Part shown: in pieces, positions 1 through 8,375 of the stretch | Position numbering within the stretch: position 1 is the stretch's first letter | How the letters are laid out: every line of letters begins with the position of its first letter | Source: Nocardiopsis sp. TSRI0078 | Lineage (GTDB): Bacteria; Actinomycetota; Actinomycetes; Streptosporangiales; Streptosporangiaceae | Length of the DNA: 64,000 nucleotides | Direction: 5' to 3' | NCBI RefSeq assembly: GCF_001905145.1 | Contig: NZ_LWLB01000005.1 | Location: 62,001-126,000 of the forward strand | Made by a program: the position numbers and the translations under genes | The notes under the pieces: generated by a model | What the model saw: only the letters and a program-made list of their open reading frames with translations | Database searches by the model: none | Told to the model about the DNA's origin: nothing

Positions 1-862
1 TCAGCGGAACCACGGGCCACACGTGCTCCCCCGCGGTGCCCAGGGAGCGGCGGCTGGTGGCCAGCACCGTCAGACCGGGAGCGGTGCCCAGCAGCGCGTC
101 GACCAGCCGGGCGCAGGCGGCCAGGACGTGCTCGCAGTTGTCCAGGACCAGCAACATGCGCCGGTCGCGCAGCTGGCGCGCCAGCTGCGCGACCGCATCA
201 GAGGGATCATCCTCCTGGACCCCGAGCGCGGTGGCGACCGTCCAGGCCACCGCCCCGGGGTCGGGCACCGGGGCGAGCTCCACCAGCCAAGCCCCGTCAC
301 GATGGGCCGCAGCGCGTTGTGCGGCCACCCGGCGAGCCAGCCGCGACTTGCCCACACCGCCTATACCGGTCAGCGTCACCAGGCGCGCGCGTTCCAGCCG
401 ATGAGCGAGCGCCGTGAGCTCACCGTCGCGGCCGACGAAGCTGTCCGTCTCGGCGGGCAGGTTCCCCTTCCGCCACCGTGCCAGCGGTGCCCGCTCCACG
501 CCATCAGCTCGCTTCTCGCCGTCGTTGCCGCTCTCCCCGGTCAGGCGCTCCCAGCGTCGCCGCCAGTCGGCGAGGGCCTCCTCCCCGGTGCCGGGGGTGA
601 ACGACAGGCACACCCGGACGAAGGCGGTGACGGTCGCCAGCGTGGGGGGCTTCTCCCCCGAGGCAGCGTTGCGCAGCGAGGTGGCCGACACACGCAACCC
701 CAGGGTTCTCGCCTGTTCGGCCATCCGCTGGAAACTGGGCGAGCCCGCCCCCTCCCTCAACTCACGTAGTCCGAGGGCGAAGACCCCAAGAGGGCTGTCC
801 GGGGCCGGTACCGGGTAGGAGGGGCGTCCGGGGCGAGGGGTGTTGGTCACGCGTCCGTCCAT
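1..862 (-). CDS. XRE-like HTH plus NB-ARC ATPase regulator (partial, runs off left edge)
   Basis: The reading frame opens at ATG 862 on the minus strand and is still open at base 1, so the C-terminus is missing. The first ~100 residues form an XRE-like HTH (LGVFALGLRELREGAG onward) of the type found at the N-terminus of actinobacterial STAND regulators. An NB-ARC P-loop ATPase follows, with Walker A GIGGVGKS, Walker B MLLVLDNCEHV and the sensor stretch LATSRRSLG. This layout is that of AfsR/LuxR-type signal-transducing ATPases, in which ATP turnover gates DNA binding. It is divergent from the STAND module at 1425-4676. A GTG at 851 is an alternative start, as no strong ribosome site precedes ATG 862. 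Confidence 0.8.
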   Translation of the reverse strand, partial: MDGRVTNTPRPGRPSYPVPAPDSPLGVFALGLRELREGAGSPSFQRMAEQARTLGLRVSATSLRNAASGEKPPTLATVTAFVRVCLSFTPGTGEEALADWRRRWERLTGESGNDGEKRADGVERAPLARWRKGNLPAETDSFVGRDGELTALAHRLERARLVTLTGIGGVGKSRLARRVAAQRAAAHRDGAWLVELAPVPDPGAVAWTVATALGVQEDDPSDAVAQLARQLRDRRMLLVLDNCEHVLAACARLVDALLGTAPGLTVLATSRRSLGTAGEHVWPVVPL

Positions 863-1424
863 GGCATGCGTCGTTACAGGGGGTGATTAATCATCCCCAA
901 CATAGCGAGAACTACACGTCAACCGGCAGATCAGCACCATCCACCTCACTTTACGAAGCCATCGACGGGGAATTAATTAATCAAGCCCCGTCCACCACAG
1001 AACTCCGATGGCGACTCGGAAAGATCATCTCTTAAATAGGGCGCTATCATGTAGGAACCACCTCGCTGAACCACCCCTGAGAGGAAAACAGCGAGCCCCG
1101 ACATGCGGGTAAGGGATGCCGATCAGATAGAGGTTGTAAACACGACACCGATCTACCCCAGCAAGAACCCACCCCAGGGCCCAGCTAGGCGTATCCGCCG
1201 CCCGCTACAAGCGCTATTCTCCGCAGGCACCATGCGCACGAAATGCCCGGGCCAGCCGATGATCCCGCCCAACGGCCTGCTGCCAATCCTTAGAATTATC
1301 CCCCTCTTCCAGCCAAATTGAACAAACCCCTGCCATACAAGGTTTTCGCGTGCTTGCATAGAAACTCTACCCGCTCAAATACCCCTTGACAGCACCTGCT
1401 TCCGACGATGAAAGAGCGCTTCCG
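863..1424. other. Gene-poor divergent intergenic region with AT-rich palindromes
   Basis: About 560 bases lie between two divergent genes. The 10-bp palindrome TGATTAATCA is at 884-893 inside a wider GGG...CCC context, and a related TTAATTAATCA sits at 974-983. These are plausible operators for the HTH protein starting at 862. A 72-codon open frame at 1103-1321 has no ribosome site or recognisable protein features and is left out. Confidence 0.5.
884..893. promoter_or_regulatory. Palindromic putative operator
   Basis: TGATTAATCA is a perfect 10-bp palindrome centred about 25 bases upstream of the start of the HTH/NB-ARC gene. An autoregulatory operator is inferred from position and symmetry only. 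Confidence 0.35.
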
Positions 1425-1856
1425 TTGATTGATCTCGCTTCATCTGCTGCAGCCGGAGCCACCGCCCTTGCGACCGCCATTGGGACCAGCCTGTGGGAAG
1501 GCATCCGCCCCACCCTTCAGCAATGGCTGACCCGCTTCGGTGAGCGACGAGCTCAGATCGCCTTGGAACGCCTAGACAAGACACACACCAAAATCATCCA
1601 GTCCCCCGACGCCACCTCAGCCACCGACCAAGAGGAAGTCCGATCCTCCTGGCAAACCCAGTTCGAAGACTGCCTCAAAGAACTCGACGACACCGAACGC
1701 GACCACTTCGCCCAACAACTCCTGGATCTGGCCTCCAAAGTCGACACCCAACAAAAGAACAACGGCGCCTCGGCTGGCGACCACGGAATCGCCGCCGAGG
1801 GAAACGTCAACATCAAATCCGAACAAGGATCACTCGCCGCAGGCAACATCACCGGC
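1425..1856 (+). repeat. Direct repeat copy 1 (432 bp)
   Basis: This block matches 2127-2558 with only one difference seen by eye (TCA versus TCG, a silent change). Both copies begin at the TTG start codon and stop at the codons for NITG, so the unit is exactly the N-terminal module of the STAND gene. Confidence 0.95.
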
Positions 1857-1913
1857 GGGGTAAACTTCAACTCCCTTCCCAGCCAGGACAAGGGAAATAG
1901 AACTCAGAGCTAG
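1425..1913 (+). CDS. Stand-alone duplicate of STAND N-terminal module
   Basis: This ~162-residue protein begins at TTG 1425 behind a GAAAGA ribosome site; TTG 1386 is an in-frame alternative giving 175 residues. Its first 144 residues are identical to the N-terminus of the STAND protein at 2127-4676. They comprise a small hydrophobic start (ASSAAAGATALATAIG), a charged helical stretch, then a Gly/Asn-rich beta-like segment (GNVNIKSEQG, AAGNITGG). After the duplicated part it has only a short unique tail (VNFNSLPSQDKGNRTQS). It lacks an ATPase domain. It could be a separate effector or adaptor that pairs with the STAND protein through the shared Gly/Asn-rich segment, or a leftover of the duplication. 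Function is unknown. Confidence 0.6.
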   Translation: MIDLASSAAAGATALATAIGTSLWEGIRPTLQQWLTRFGERRAQIALERLDKTHTKIIQSPDATSATDQEEVRSSWQTQFEDCLKELDDTERDHFAQQLLDLASKVDTQQKNNGASAGDHGIAAEGNVNIKSEQGSLAAGNITGGVNFNSLPSQDKGNRTQS

Positions 1914-2126
1914 CCGATCTCGGAGCCGCACCCCAGCAGACTGTGAGCATTGCAGCCGAAGGCAGCCGCTGCTGTCTACGGCGGTCTAACATTGGGCTTC
2001 ACGAAGTGCGCGGCTATCCGTCGCACCGTCACGTAACATTCCTTCTAATCTTGGATGTTGCTACCGGCGTCATGACATCGGCACACCCCCAGGTAATGCC
2101 TCTGCCGATATTGAAAGGTCGGCGCC

Positions 2127-2558
2127 TTGATTGATCTCGCTTCGTCTGCTGCAGCCGGAGCCACCGCCCTTGCGACCGCCATTGGGACCAGCCTGTGGGA
2201 AGGCATCCGCCCCACCCTTCAGCAATGGCTGACCCGCTTCGGTGAGCGACGAGCTCAGATCGCCTTGGAACGCCTAGACAAGACACACACCAAAATCATC
2301 CAGTCCCCCGACGCCACCTCAGCCACCGACCAAGAGGAAGTCCGATCCTCCTGGCAAACCCAGTTCGAAGACTGCCTCAAAGAACTCGACGACACCGAAC
2401 GCGACCACTTCGCCCAACAACTCCTGGATCTGGCCTCCAAAGTCGACACCCAACAAAAGAACAACGGCGCCTCGGCTGGCGACCACGGAATCGCCGCCGA
2501 GGGAAACGTCAACATCAAATCCGAACAAGGATCACTCGCCGCAGGCAACATCACCGGC
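2127..2558 (+). repeat. Direct repeat copy 2 (432 bp)
   Basis: This is the partner of the block at 1425-1856. Divergence starts abruptly on both sides (GGCGCC before, AATGTCGAC after), as expected for a recent duplication or gene conversion. Confidence 0.95.
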
Positions 2559-4676
2559 AATGTCGACATAAACAAAAAATATACTTATAACATCCAGAAC
2601 ATATTTCCACCCCTCCTACAGAACATACCAAACCCCCCCAGCGCCCCTGACCACTCCGATCTCTCTCTGCCAAACCAACTCGCCCCCTACCCATACTTCA
2701 CCGGAAGAGAAAAGGAAATAGAATTCCTGGATAGCCTACTGGACACCCCTTTCCGAACCGTTCTTATACACGGAGAGGCAGGCGTCGGAAAAACCGTATT
2801 CGCGCAAACCTGGGGTGACCAAACAGAAGAAAATTTCCCAGACGGACAACTATATATAAACCTCCAAGGTTTCTCCCCAGATCGACACCCACTTCAACCC
2901 GGGGAAGCTCTTCGTCAATTTCTGGACGATTTTGAAATTCCAAGCAAGAAAATCCCCCCAGACCTCAGGGCACAGCAAAAACTATATCAAGACACCATAC
3001 GGAAGGGTAAGGTTCTCGTCGTTCTGGACAACGCTTTCAGTCGAGAGCAGATCGCCCCTCTTCTGCCAGAGGGAAAAGATTGCTTCACCATCGTGACTAG
3101 CCGCAAGAGGCTCCCAAGCCTAGTCGCTCGCCATGGAGCCGAGTCTCTGGAACTCCACCGAATGAGCGACGAAGAGGCAATCAATCTCGTCAGAAATTTC
3201 ATCGAAGGCAGCGATGCCATGGATAGAAAGCTGGCGGCAGAACCAGAGGCAACCAGGGAACTTGTTGACCTCTGCTCAGGGCTTCCCCTAGCACTAAGCT
3301 TGATATCAGCCCAGATCGCCGTGCGCGACACGGCGTCCATCTCCCAGTTCGTGGAGGAACTGAAGTCCATCGGGATATTGGGCGCCGCGCAGGACGAGGA
3401 AGGCCATGGACCGAGAGCGCTCTTCTCATGGACTAGGGATTCCCTTTCCGATCAAGCCAAGGACGTCTTTGACCACCTCAGCGTCTTGCCTGGACCAGAT
3501 GCCGGTCTGGATGCAGTTGCTGCTCTGACGGGACTCCCCTCAAACGAAGTGGGAGAATCCCTGGAACAACTGGTAAGCTTCCACTTCACAGAGAAGAATG
3601 TGAAGGGTCGATACTTCCTACACGACTTGCTGCGTGAGTACGCGATGGAATGTCTTGCAGACAGGGCAGATGAACATGGAAATATCGGAATCAGACGCCT
3701 TCTCGACTTCTACCTCCGCACCTCACTAAACGCCCAGTTCCGAACCAGTCCCCATTGGGGAAAAATTCCACTTCCCGATCCGGTTCCCGATTCGATTCCT
3801 TTGGATTTTGACTCGGTCACTGCGGCTAAGGGGTGGTTCCGAGAGGAGCGCCCTAGCCTGATAGCATCAGTGGATTATGCCGTCGAGCATGATCTTCCAG
3901 AGTATGCCTGTTACCTTCCTTGGACTATGTCCGATTACCTGTACACGGAGGGGCACTGGAATAACTGGAAAGCAAGTCAAGACATCTCCTTGGAGATGGC
4001 TCAGCGGGTGGGGGACCGTCAAGCGGAAGCCAGAGCCCTTCGGATACGCGGACTTTGTCTGCACCGGGTGAAGAGGTACGACGAGGCACGGACCTCACTC
4101 CACGCCGCTTTGCCCATCTGGGCCGGGGAAGAAGACGCCCAGGACCGGGGAAGAGTCCTCCTCGCGCTGAGTTGGGTGGAAGAGGACGAGGAACGCTATG
4201 AGGCCTCACTCAGCTACGCAGAGGAGTCGCTTCAGAGGTTCCTGGACTGCGGTTCGTCACCTTGGGAAGGGCGAGCACGCAAGCAGGTTGCGCTCTGCAG
4301 CACCTATTTGGGGGATAGTGAACAGGCAGAGCAGCAGGTGAGCAAGGCTTTGCAGATCCATGAGCGGAACGGAGACCAAGACGGGATCGCTCACGCCCTC
4401 AACACCTGGGGAACAGTACACAAGCACCTCAGGAACTATCCCCTGTCCTCTGGATACCTTGAAGATGCTGCTCAGAAGTTCCATGATCTCAGGGACTACT
4501 ACTACGAGGCTAGGACCTTGATGCTTCTGGGGGATGTGGAAAAAGCCCAGAATGACCCTTTCGCTGCTCGCGCCGCATGGCGCAAGTGCCTTGAGGTGAT
4601 CGGTCAGATCTGGGAACTCTCACCAGATCCAGTGCACGAGAGGTTGAGGAGCCTCGATGAGGGTCAAACCAGGTGA
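2127..4676 (+). CDS. STAND/NLR-like protein: N-terminal module, NB-ARC, TPR
   Basis: This 849-residue protein starts at TTG 2127, eight bases after GAAAGG. Residues 1-145 are the duplicated helical and Gly/Asn-rich module. An NB-ARC ATPase follows, with Walker A GEAGVGKT (216-223), Walker B VLVVLDNA (296-303), an IVTSRKR sensor-like motif (~322-328) and GLPLAL (385-390). Residues ~620-840 are TPR-like helices rich in A/E/L repeats. The layout matches bacterial NLR-like sensors: the TPR region senses, the ATPase oligomerises, and the N-terminal module signals or executes. Base composition drops sharply after 2559 (AT-rich wobble positions, for example around 2570-2620), unlike the surrounding genes, which suggests acquisition by transfer. 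A defence role is inference. Confidence 0.85.
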   Translation: MIDLASSAAAGATALATAIGTSLWEGIRPTLQQWLTRFGERRAQIALERLDKTHTKIIQSPDATSATDQEEVRSSWQTQFEDCLKELDDTERDHFAQQLLDLASKVDTQQKNNGASAGDHGIAAEGNVNIKSEQGSLAAGNITGNVDINKKYTYNIQNIFPPLLQNIPNPPSAPDHSDLSLPNQLAPYPYFTGREKEIEFLDSLLDTPFRTVLIHGEAGVGKTVFAQTWGDQTEENFPDGQLYINLQGFSPDRHPLQPGEALRQFLDDFEIPSKKIPPDLRAQQKLYQDTIRKGKVLVVLDNAFSREQIAPLLPEGKDCFTIVTSRKRLPSLVARHGAESLELHRMSDEEAINLVRNFIEGSDAMDRKLAAEPEATRELVDLCSGLPLALSLISAQIAVRDTASISQFVEELKSIGILGAAQDEEGHGPRALFSWTRDSLSDQAKDVFDHLSVLPGPDAGLDAVAALTGLPSNEVGESLEQLVSFHFTEKNVKGRYFLHDLLREYAMECLADRADEHGNIGIRRLLDFYLRTSLNAQFRTSPHWGKIPLPDPVPDSIPLDFDSVTAAKGWFREERPSLIASVDYAVEHDLPEYACYLPWTMSDYLYTEGHWNNWKASQDISLEMAQRVGDRQAEARALRIRGLCLHRVKRYDEARTSLHAALPIWAGEEDAQDRGRVLLALSWVEEDEERYEASLSYAEESLQRFLDCGSSPWEGRARKQVALCSTYLGDSEQAEQQVSKALQIHERNGDQDGIAHALNTWGTVHKHLRNYPLSSGYLEDAAQKFHDLRDYYYEARTLMLLGDVEKAQNDPFAARAAWRKCLEVIGQIWELSPDPVHERLRSLDEGQTR

Positions 4677-4715
4677 CATAAACGTGACGAGACGCTGCCC
4701 CAGTGGCTACGGAGT

Positions 4716-5675
4716 GTGAGGTGTTTCGTGTTCAAGAGGACAGGGATCCTTGTTCTCAGCGCTCTACTTGTCCTGGCCGGGGCAGGAGGAACGGAAGACT
4801 CCATGCACCCCCCGAGACAACAGGTATCCGTATTAGTAATCACTATGTTCGAACGTGAGGCAGAGCCCTGGTTCGACAGCGAGAGCTTCACCCGGCAGGT
4901 GGACATTCCAGGGCTAGGTTCACCTGTGCACTGCGCCGATAATGGCCTTTGCCTGGTCACCGTGGGAACAGGAAAGGTCAACGCGGCCATCAGCATGGCA
5001 GCGATTCTGGCTAGCGACCGCTTGGACCTCAGGAACGCCTACTTCCTCTCCGCGGGGATCGGAGGGACACCACCAGGCGGAGGCACACTCGGCTTCGCCG
5101 GATGGGCCGACTGGGTCGTTGACTGGGACCTCGGGCACCACTTGTTGCCCGATACCGCCCCAGACGTGCCACACGGCTATCTGCCCGGCATCGAGACTGA
5201 GACCACTGCCTTCCACCTCGACGACGACCTGGTGTCCTGGGCCTACGAGTCCACACGGCATCTAGAACTCCAAGACAGCGCAGAGGCGGAGGAGGCGAGG
5301 CAGAACTACCCGGAGCAAGAGGGGAAAGTTCCCTACGTCACCCGATGCGACACCATCACAGGCGACAACTACTGGGCAGGAGAAGAGTTGTCCGCACGGG
5401 CAAGCTACATCATGGATCTACGTACTGGCAGGCAAGGAAACTACTGCACGACCCAGATGGAGGACACGGCGATCGCTGCGGCGCTGGAGCGCTACGGTCT
5501 CCTGCACCGCTATCTCAGTCTGAGGACCGCGAGCAACTTCGACCAGCCCCACAAAGAGCAGAGCGTTGAGGAGCTACTGGGAACCTATCCCGGATTCGTC
5601 CCAGCGATCGCCAACGCCTACATCGTAGGCTCAGCTGTCGCACACCGGTTGGCAAGTGGTGAAAGGCCGGAGTAG
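4716..5675 (+). CDS. Secreted NUP-family (purine nucleoside permease/phosphorylase-fold) protein
   Basis: This ~319-residue protein starts at GTG 4716 or, with a better-spaced AGG, GTG 4728. A hydrophobic stretch (GILVLSALLVLAGAGG) looks like a signal peptide without a lipobox cysteine. The body matches the NUP family: LVTVGTGKVNAAIS, the glycine-rich SAGIGGTPPGG and a C-terminal RTASNFDQP motif. Family members bind nucleosides and resemble nucleoside phosphorylases. It lies 39 bases after the STAND stop codon in the same direction and is probably co-transcribed. Whether it acts with the STAND protein or in nucleoside scavenging cannot be told from sequence. Confidence 0.75.
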   Translation: MRCFVFKRTGILVLSALLVLAGAGGTEDSMHPPRQQVSVLVITMFEREAEPWFDSESFTRQVDIPGLGSPVHCADNGLCLVTVGTGKVNAAISMAAILASDRLDLRNAYFLSAGIGGTPPGGGTLGFAGWADWVVDWDLGHHLLPDTAPDVPHGYLPGIETETTAFHLDDDLVSWAYESTRHLELQDSAEAEEARQNYPEQEGKVPYVTRCDTITGDNYWAGEELSARASYIMDLRTGRQGNYCTTQMEDTAIAAALERYGLLHRYLSLRTASNFDQPHKEQSVEELLGTYPGFVPAIANAYIVGSAVAHRLASGERPE

Positions 5676-5918
5676 CGCCACTCTCTTGACTGCCTGGGTG
5701 TGACTGTGGCTTCTAGAAACGAGCAGGTGCTGCAAATTTGACATGACGAGCTGTTTGGGAGGGATCCGCCCAGGGGACCTTTGATCCGATCGGCAACCGA
5801 CCTCGGGCAGGAGGAAGCCCCAGGCCAGCATGGGTGGACCCATAGGCTGACCTGGGGTTGATGGTGTCGTGTGGCTCCTGGTGTGCTCGCCGGTCCGGCT
5901 ACACCACCACCGCCGCTG
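5676..5918. other. Integrase-downstream intergenic region, possible attachment site
   Basis: These 243 bases separate the rightward NUP gene from the 3' end of the leftward integrase gene. In int/xis elements the attachment site often lies just beyond the integrase. I see no tRNA 3' end here, so an att core cannot be assigned. Confidence 0.3.
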
Positions 5919-7385
5919 TTACTGCCTGGCGGGTTTGAGCATCGCGGCGGTGGCCTCGGCCGCTGCCCGCGCCACCTCGGGGAACACCGTCTGGTAGGTG
6001 TCCTGGGTGAAGTGCGTGGTCGCGTGCCCGAGCTCGCCGGAGACCACCTTCACATCCGCTCCCGCAGCCAGGGCCAGGGAGGCCGCGCCGTGGCGCAGCC
6101 CGTGCAGGTGGATCGGCGGCAACCCCGCCGCCTTGCTGATTCGGTTGAACCACCGGGTCACCTGCCCCGGGTGCCAGCCCGACCCATCGGACTGGATGAA
6201 CACCAGCCCCGTGTCGTTCCAGGTCTTTCCTGCTTTGAGGCGGGCCTCGGTCTGGAACTTCTTCCACGAGCGCAGCACCCGTACGGTGTCGGTATCCAGG
6301 GTGATGGTGCGCTGCCCGGCCGCGCTCTTCGGTGTCGTCGTGGCCATCTTCCAGCCCAAAGTGATCACCTGGGTACGGATGTCCACCTGCTGATCGGTAA
6401 GCCGGGTGTTCGCCCACGGCAACCCGACCGCCTCTCCGCGGCGCAGGCCCTTGACGGCGATGAGGTGGAACAGCGGGAACAGCCAGGTGTACTTCTTGGC
6501 GTGGGTCAGGAAGGTGATGGTCTGCTCCGGGGTCCACACCATCACCTCCCCCGGCACCACCCCATCGATTTGCCACTGGCGCACCCGGTCGGCCGTCCAC
6601 ACCAGCGGCTTCGTACGCGGGCACGAGGGCAGGCGGACGTGGGAGGCGATGTTCACCGACACCGGCAAATCGGGGCGGCGCACCGCCTCCGAGAGTGCGC
6701 TGCGGAGTGTGGCGCGGATGCGGTGCTTGGTGGCCAGCGACACCACCCGCTGCCCGCGCACCGAGACCCGCACCTTCGCGTTCTCGGACTCGCGGCATTC
6801 CAGGATGTGGGTGTTGGTGTCCTCGATGGCCGCGAACATCTCCTCGACCTGCCAGGCCTGGAGCTTGTCCAGGCGCGTTTGGCCCAGGTGTGGGACCAGA
6901 TACCGGCGGATGTGGCCGGCGTAGGACAGGCGGGTCTTCTCCGCCAGGTCGGGCTTGCCCGCCAACCACTCCTGGAGCCACGCTGCGACGGTGGGCACCT
7001 TCTCCCGGATACGCGCCCCCGCGCCGATGCGGCACTTGACCTCCTCCACCTCCGGGAGGCGGTGGCGGCCCCGTAGTGCGGCCTGGATGAGGTCGGCGAC
7101 TTGAACCTCCATCTCCTCTTCGCCTTCGGCCAGGCTGATGAGGATCTTGAGGTGGTCGATCGCCTTCTGCGCCTCGTCCTGAGAAGCGAGCCCGGTGCGC
7201 CGGGCCTGGCGGCGCCTGCCCTCGGTGGTGCGGGGCAGCTCCAGTTGAAAGCCCCACTCCCCGTGCCGGGGATTCCAGCCGCCTTCCTCCCGGCGCAGCT
7301 TCGGGCACTTCGCCCCGAGGAGCTTGCCGGTCATCTGGTCGCGGCATCCGCAGCGTTTGAACACCGATCCGTCATGAGAAGCCAT
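5919..7385 (-). CDS. int: Tyrosine site-specific integrase
   Basis: This 488-residue protein is a phage/ICE-type tyrosine recombinase. A Cys-containing N-terminal segment (RCGCRD, ~11-16) and an arm-binding region precede a SAM-like core-binding domain (~131-245). The catalytic set is visible: the Arg of KGLRRGEAV (315/316), Lys353 in TPKSAAG, HxxR in HLHGLRH (428-431), His454 in GELGHA and the nucleophile Tyr464 in QDTY. Its ATG at 7385 directly abuts the excisionase stop codon, and AAAGGTGAG within the end of that gene serves as ribosome site, so the two are translationally coupled. It should catalyse integration and excision of the element carrying the transfer genes to its right. Confidence 0.95.
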   Translation of the reverse strand: MASHDGSVFKRCGCRDQMTGKLLGAKCPKLRREEGGWNPRHGEWGFQLELPRTTEGRRRQARRTGLASQDEAQKAIDHLKILISLAEGEEEMEVQVADLIQAALRGRHRLPEVEEVKCRIGAGARIREKVPTVAAWLQEWLAGKPDLAEKTRLSYAGHIRRYLVPHLGQTRLDKLQAWQVEEMFAAIEDTNTHILECRESENAKVRVSVRGQRVVSLATKHRIRATLRSALSEAVRRPDLPVSVNIASHVRLPSCPRTKPLVWTADRVRQWQIDGVVPGEVMVWTPEQTITFLTHAKKYTWLFPLFHLIAVKGLRRGEAVGLPWANTRLTDQQVDIRTQVITLGWKMATTTPKSAAGQRTITLDTDTVRVLRSWKKFQTEARLKAGKTWNDTGLVFIQSDGSGWHPGQVTRWFNRISKAAGLPPIHLHGLRHGAASLALAAGADVKVVSGELGHATTHFTQDTYQTVFPEVARAAAEATAAMLKPARQ

Positions 7386-7658
7386 CTACTTCTCACCTTT
7401 CGTGTGGTCACCGCGCGCACCGCATCCACACCCACCCCGCGGTGGAAAGGCCAGGTGGTCCAGGCCGAGGTGGGCCAGGACTCCGGCGGTGGGCACCACC
7501 CACGCCTTGCCCACCTTGTGTGCGGGCACCGGGAAGGCACCTTCACGGAGCAACCGGTAGGCGGTGGTGCGGCCCAGGCCGAGCATCCGCCCGGCCGTCA
7601 CCGGATCCAGTACCACCGGCAATGACCCCACCTCGTCCAGCCGAAGGGAAGGTTTCAC
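7386..7658 (-). CDS. xis: Excisionase-like helix-turn-helix protein
   Basis: The ~90-residue protein carries one MerR/excisionase-type HTH: the stretch from DPVTAGRMLGLGRTTAY to KVGKAWVVPT fits the 'excisionase DNA-binding' pattern (helix, turn, helix, wing with a Lys/Trp strand). The start is uncertain: GTG 7658 follows GGAGAGG closely, while ATG 7739 would give 117 residues. It ends one base before the integrase ATG, the classic xis-int order. It probably steers the integrase toward excision by bending attachment-site DNA. Confidence 0.85.
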   Translation of the reverse strand: MKPSLRLDEVGSLPVVLDPVTAGRMLGLGRTTAYRLLREGAFPVPAHKVGKAWVVPTAGVLAHLGLDHLAFPPRGGCGCGARGDHTKGEK

Positions 7659-7920
7659 CCCCACCCCAACCACCTCTCCACCATCTGTGACCTGTACGGA
7701 TGCGGTGCGCGGCCCCGCGTGGTGCGGGGCACCACGCATCCACGCTCGACCTCGCCGAGAAGTGCAAGCGGATTCACCACATCCCCCACCGGATTCACGC
7801 TCCCCTCACCAACCGCCCGCCCGTTTCGGGCGGTATGCCGTTTTCCCCGGTCAGGGCCGCAGACGGCCCCGGTCCGCCGCGAACACCCGAGCCGCGCTGG
7901 GGCCGGTCCCAGGGGTGTGA

Positions 7921-7956
7921 GGGCGGTGTGGGGCGCCTGCGGGCCCCACACCGCCC
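7921..7956. terminator. Strong hairpin after the 7980-8375 gene
   Basis: A perfect 13-bp stem has arms GGGCGGTGTGGGG (7921-7933) and CCCCACACCGCCC (7944-7956) around a 10-base loop. It lies just past the stop of the leftward gene ending at 7980. There is no U-tract, as is common for high-GC actinobacterial terminators. Confidence 0.65.
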
Positions 7957-7979
7957 AGTCCCCCGGCCCAGGGCTCGGG

Positions 7980-8375
7980 TCAGTCCGGGCGCACGTGCCC
8001 GGTGTAGGACAGCCAGGCCCGGTAAGCGGCCCACACGTCCTCGGGAATGGCCACCGCCCGGTAACGTCCCGCCCCGTGGGCGTGCTCGACCACGTAGTGC
8101 TCGCCCTCCCACGCCGGAATCCGCCCCAGCAGGGCCGCGACGTCGGCGACCTCGTCGAAGGCCTCGTCCTCGGTGTCGGTGTGCGGGAAGTAGACGACTT
8201 CCACCCGGGTGTGCGGCCCCAGAGGCAGGTCGGGGTTCAGGTCCAGGAAGTCGGCCAGGGCGCGGATGTCGTCGATGATGCGCCTGCGCAGATCCGCCGA
8301 AGCGGTATCGGAGAAGCCCACAGAGATGGGGGTCCTTTCAGTACAGGTGACGGAACGGGGCTCGGGTGGCCTCAT
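7980..8375 (-). CDS. Small acidic protein of unknown function
   Basis: This 131-residue protein begins at ATG 8375, which overlaps the methyltransferase stop by four bases (ATGA), so it is probably translated by coupling. It is acidic and soluble, with a helical start (SADLRRRIIDDIRALADFLDL), a strand-rich middle (TRVEVVYFPHTDTE) and a C-terminal VWAAYRAWLSYTGH. No membrane segment or catalytic motif is seen. I do not recognise the family. Its place in the methyltransferase operon suggests mobile-element housekeeping. Confidence 0.7.
   Translation of the reverse strand: MRPPEPRSVTCTERTPISVGFSDTASADLRRRIIDDIRALADFLDLNPDLPLGPHTRVEVVYFPHTDTEDEAFDEVADVAALLGRIPAWEGEHYVVEHAHGAGRYRAVAIPEDVWAAYRAWLSYTGHVRPD

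Noticed and set aside
1103-1321. 72-codon open frame upstream of the STAND module
   Set aside because: No ribosome site, no protein-like composition and the region is otherwise regulatory.
5871-7347. Long open frames (401, 482 codons) overlapping the integrase gene
   Set aside because: They are high-GC shadows. Only the 5919-7385 frame has recombinase motifs and a matching ribosome site.
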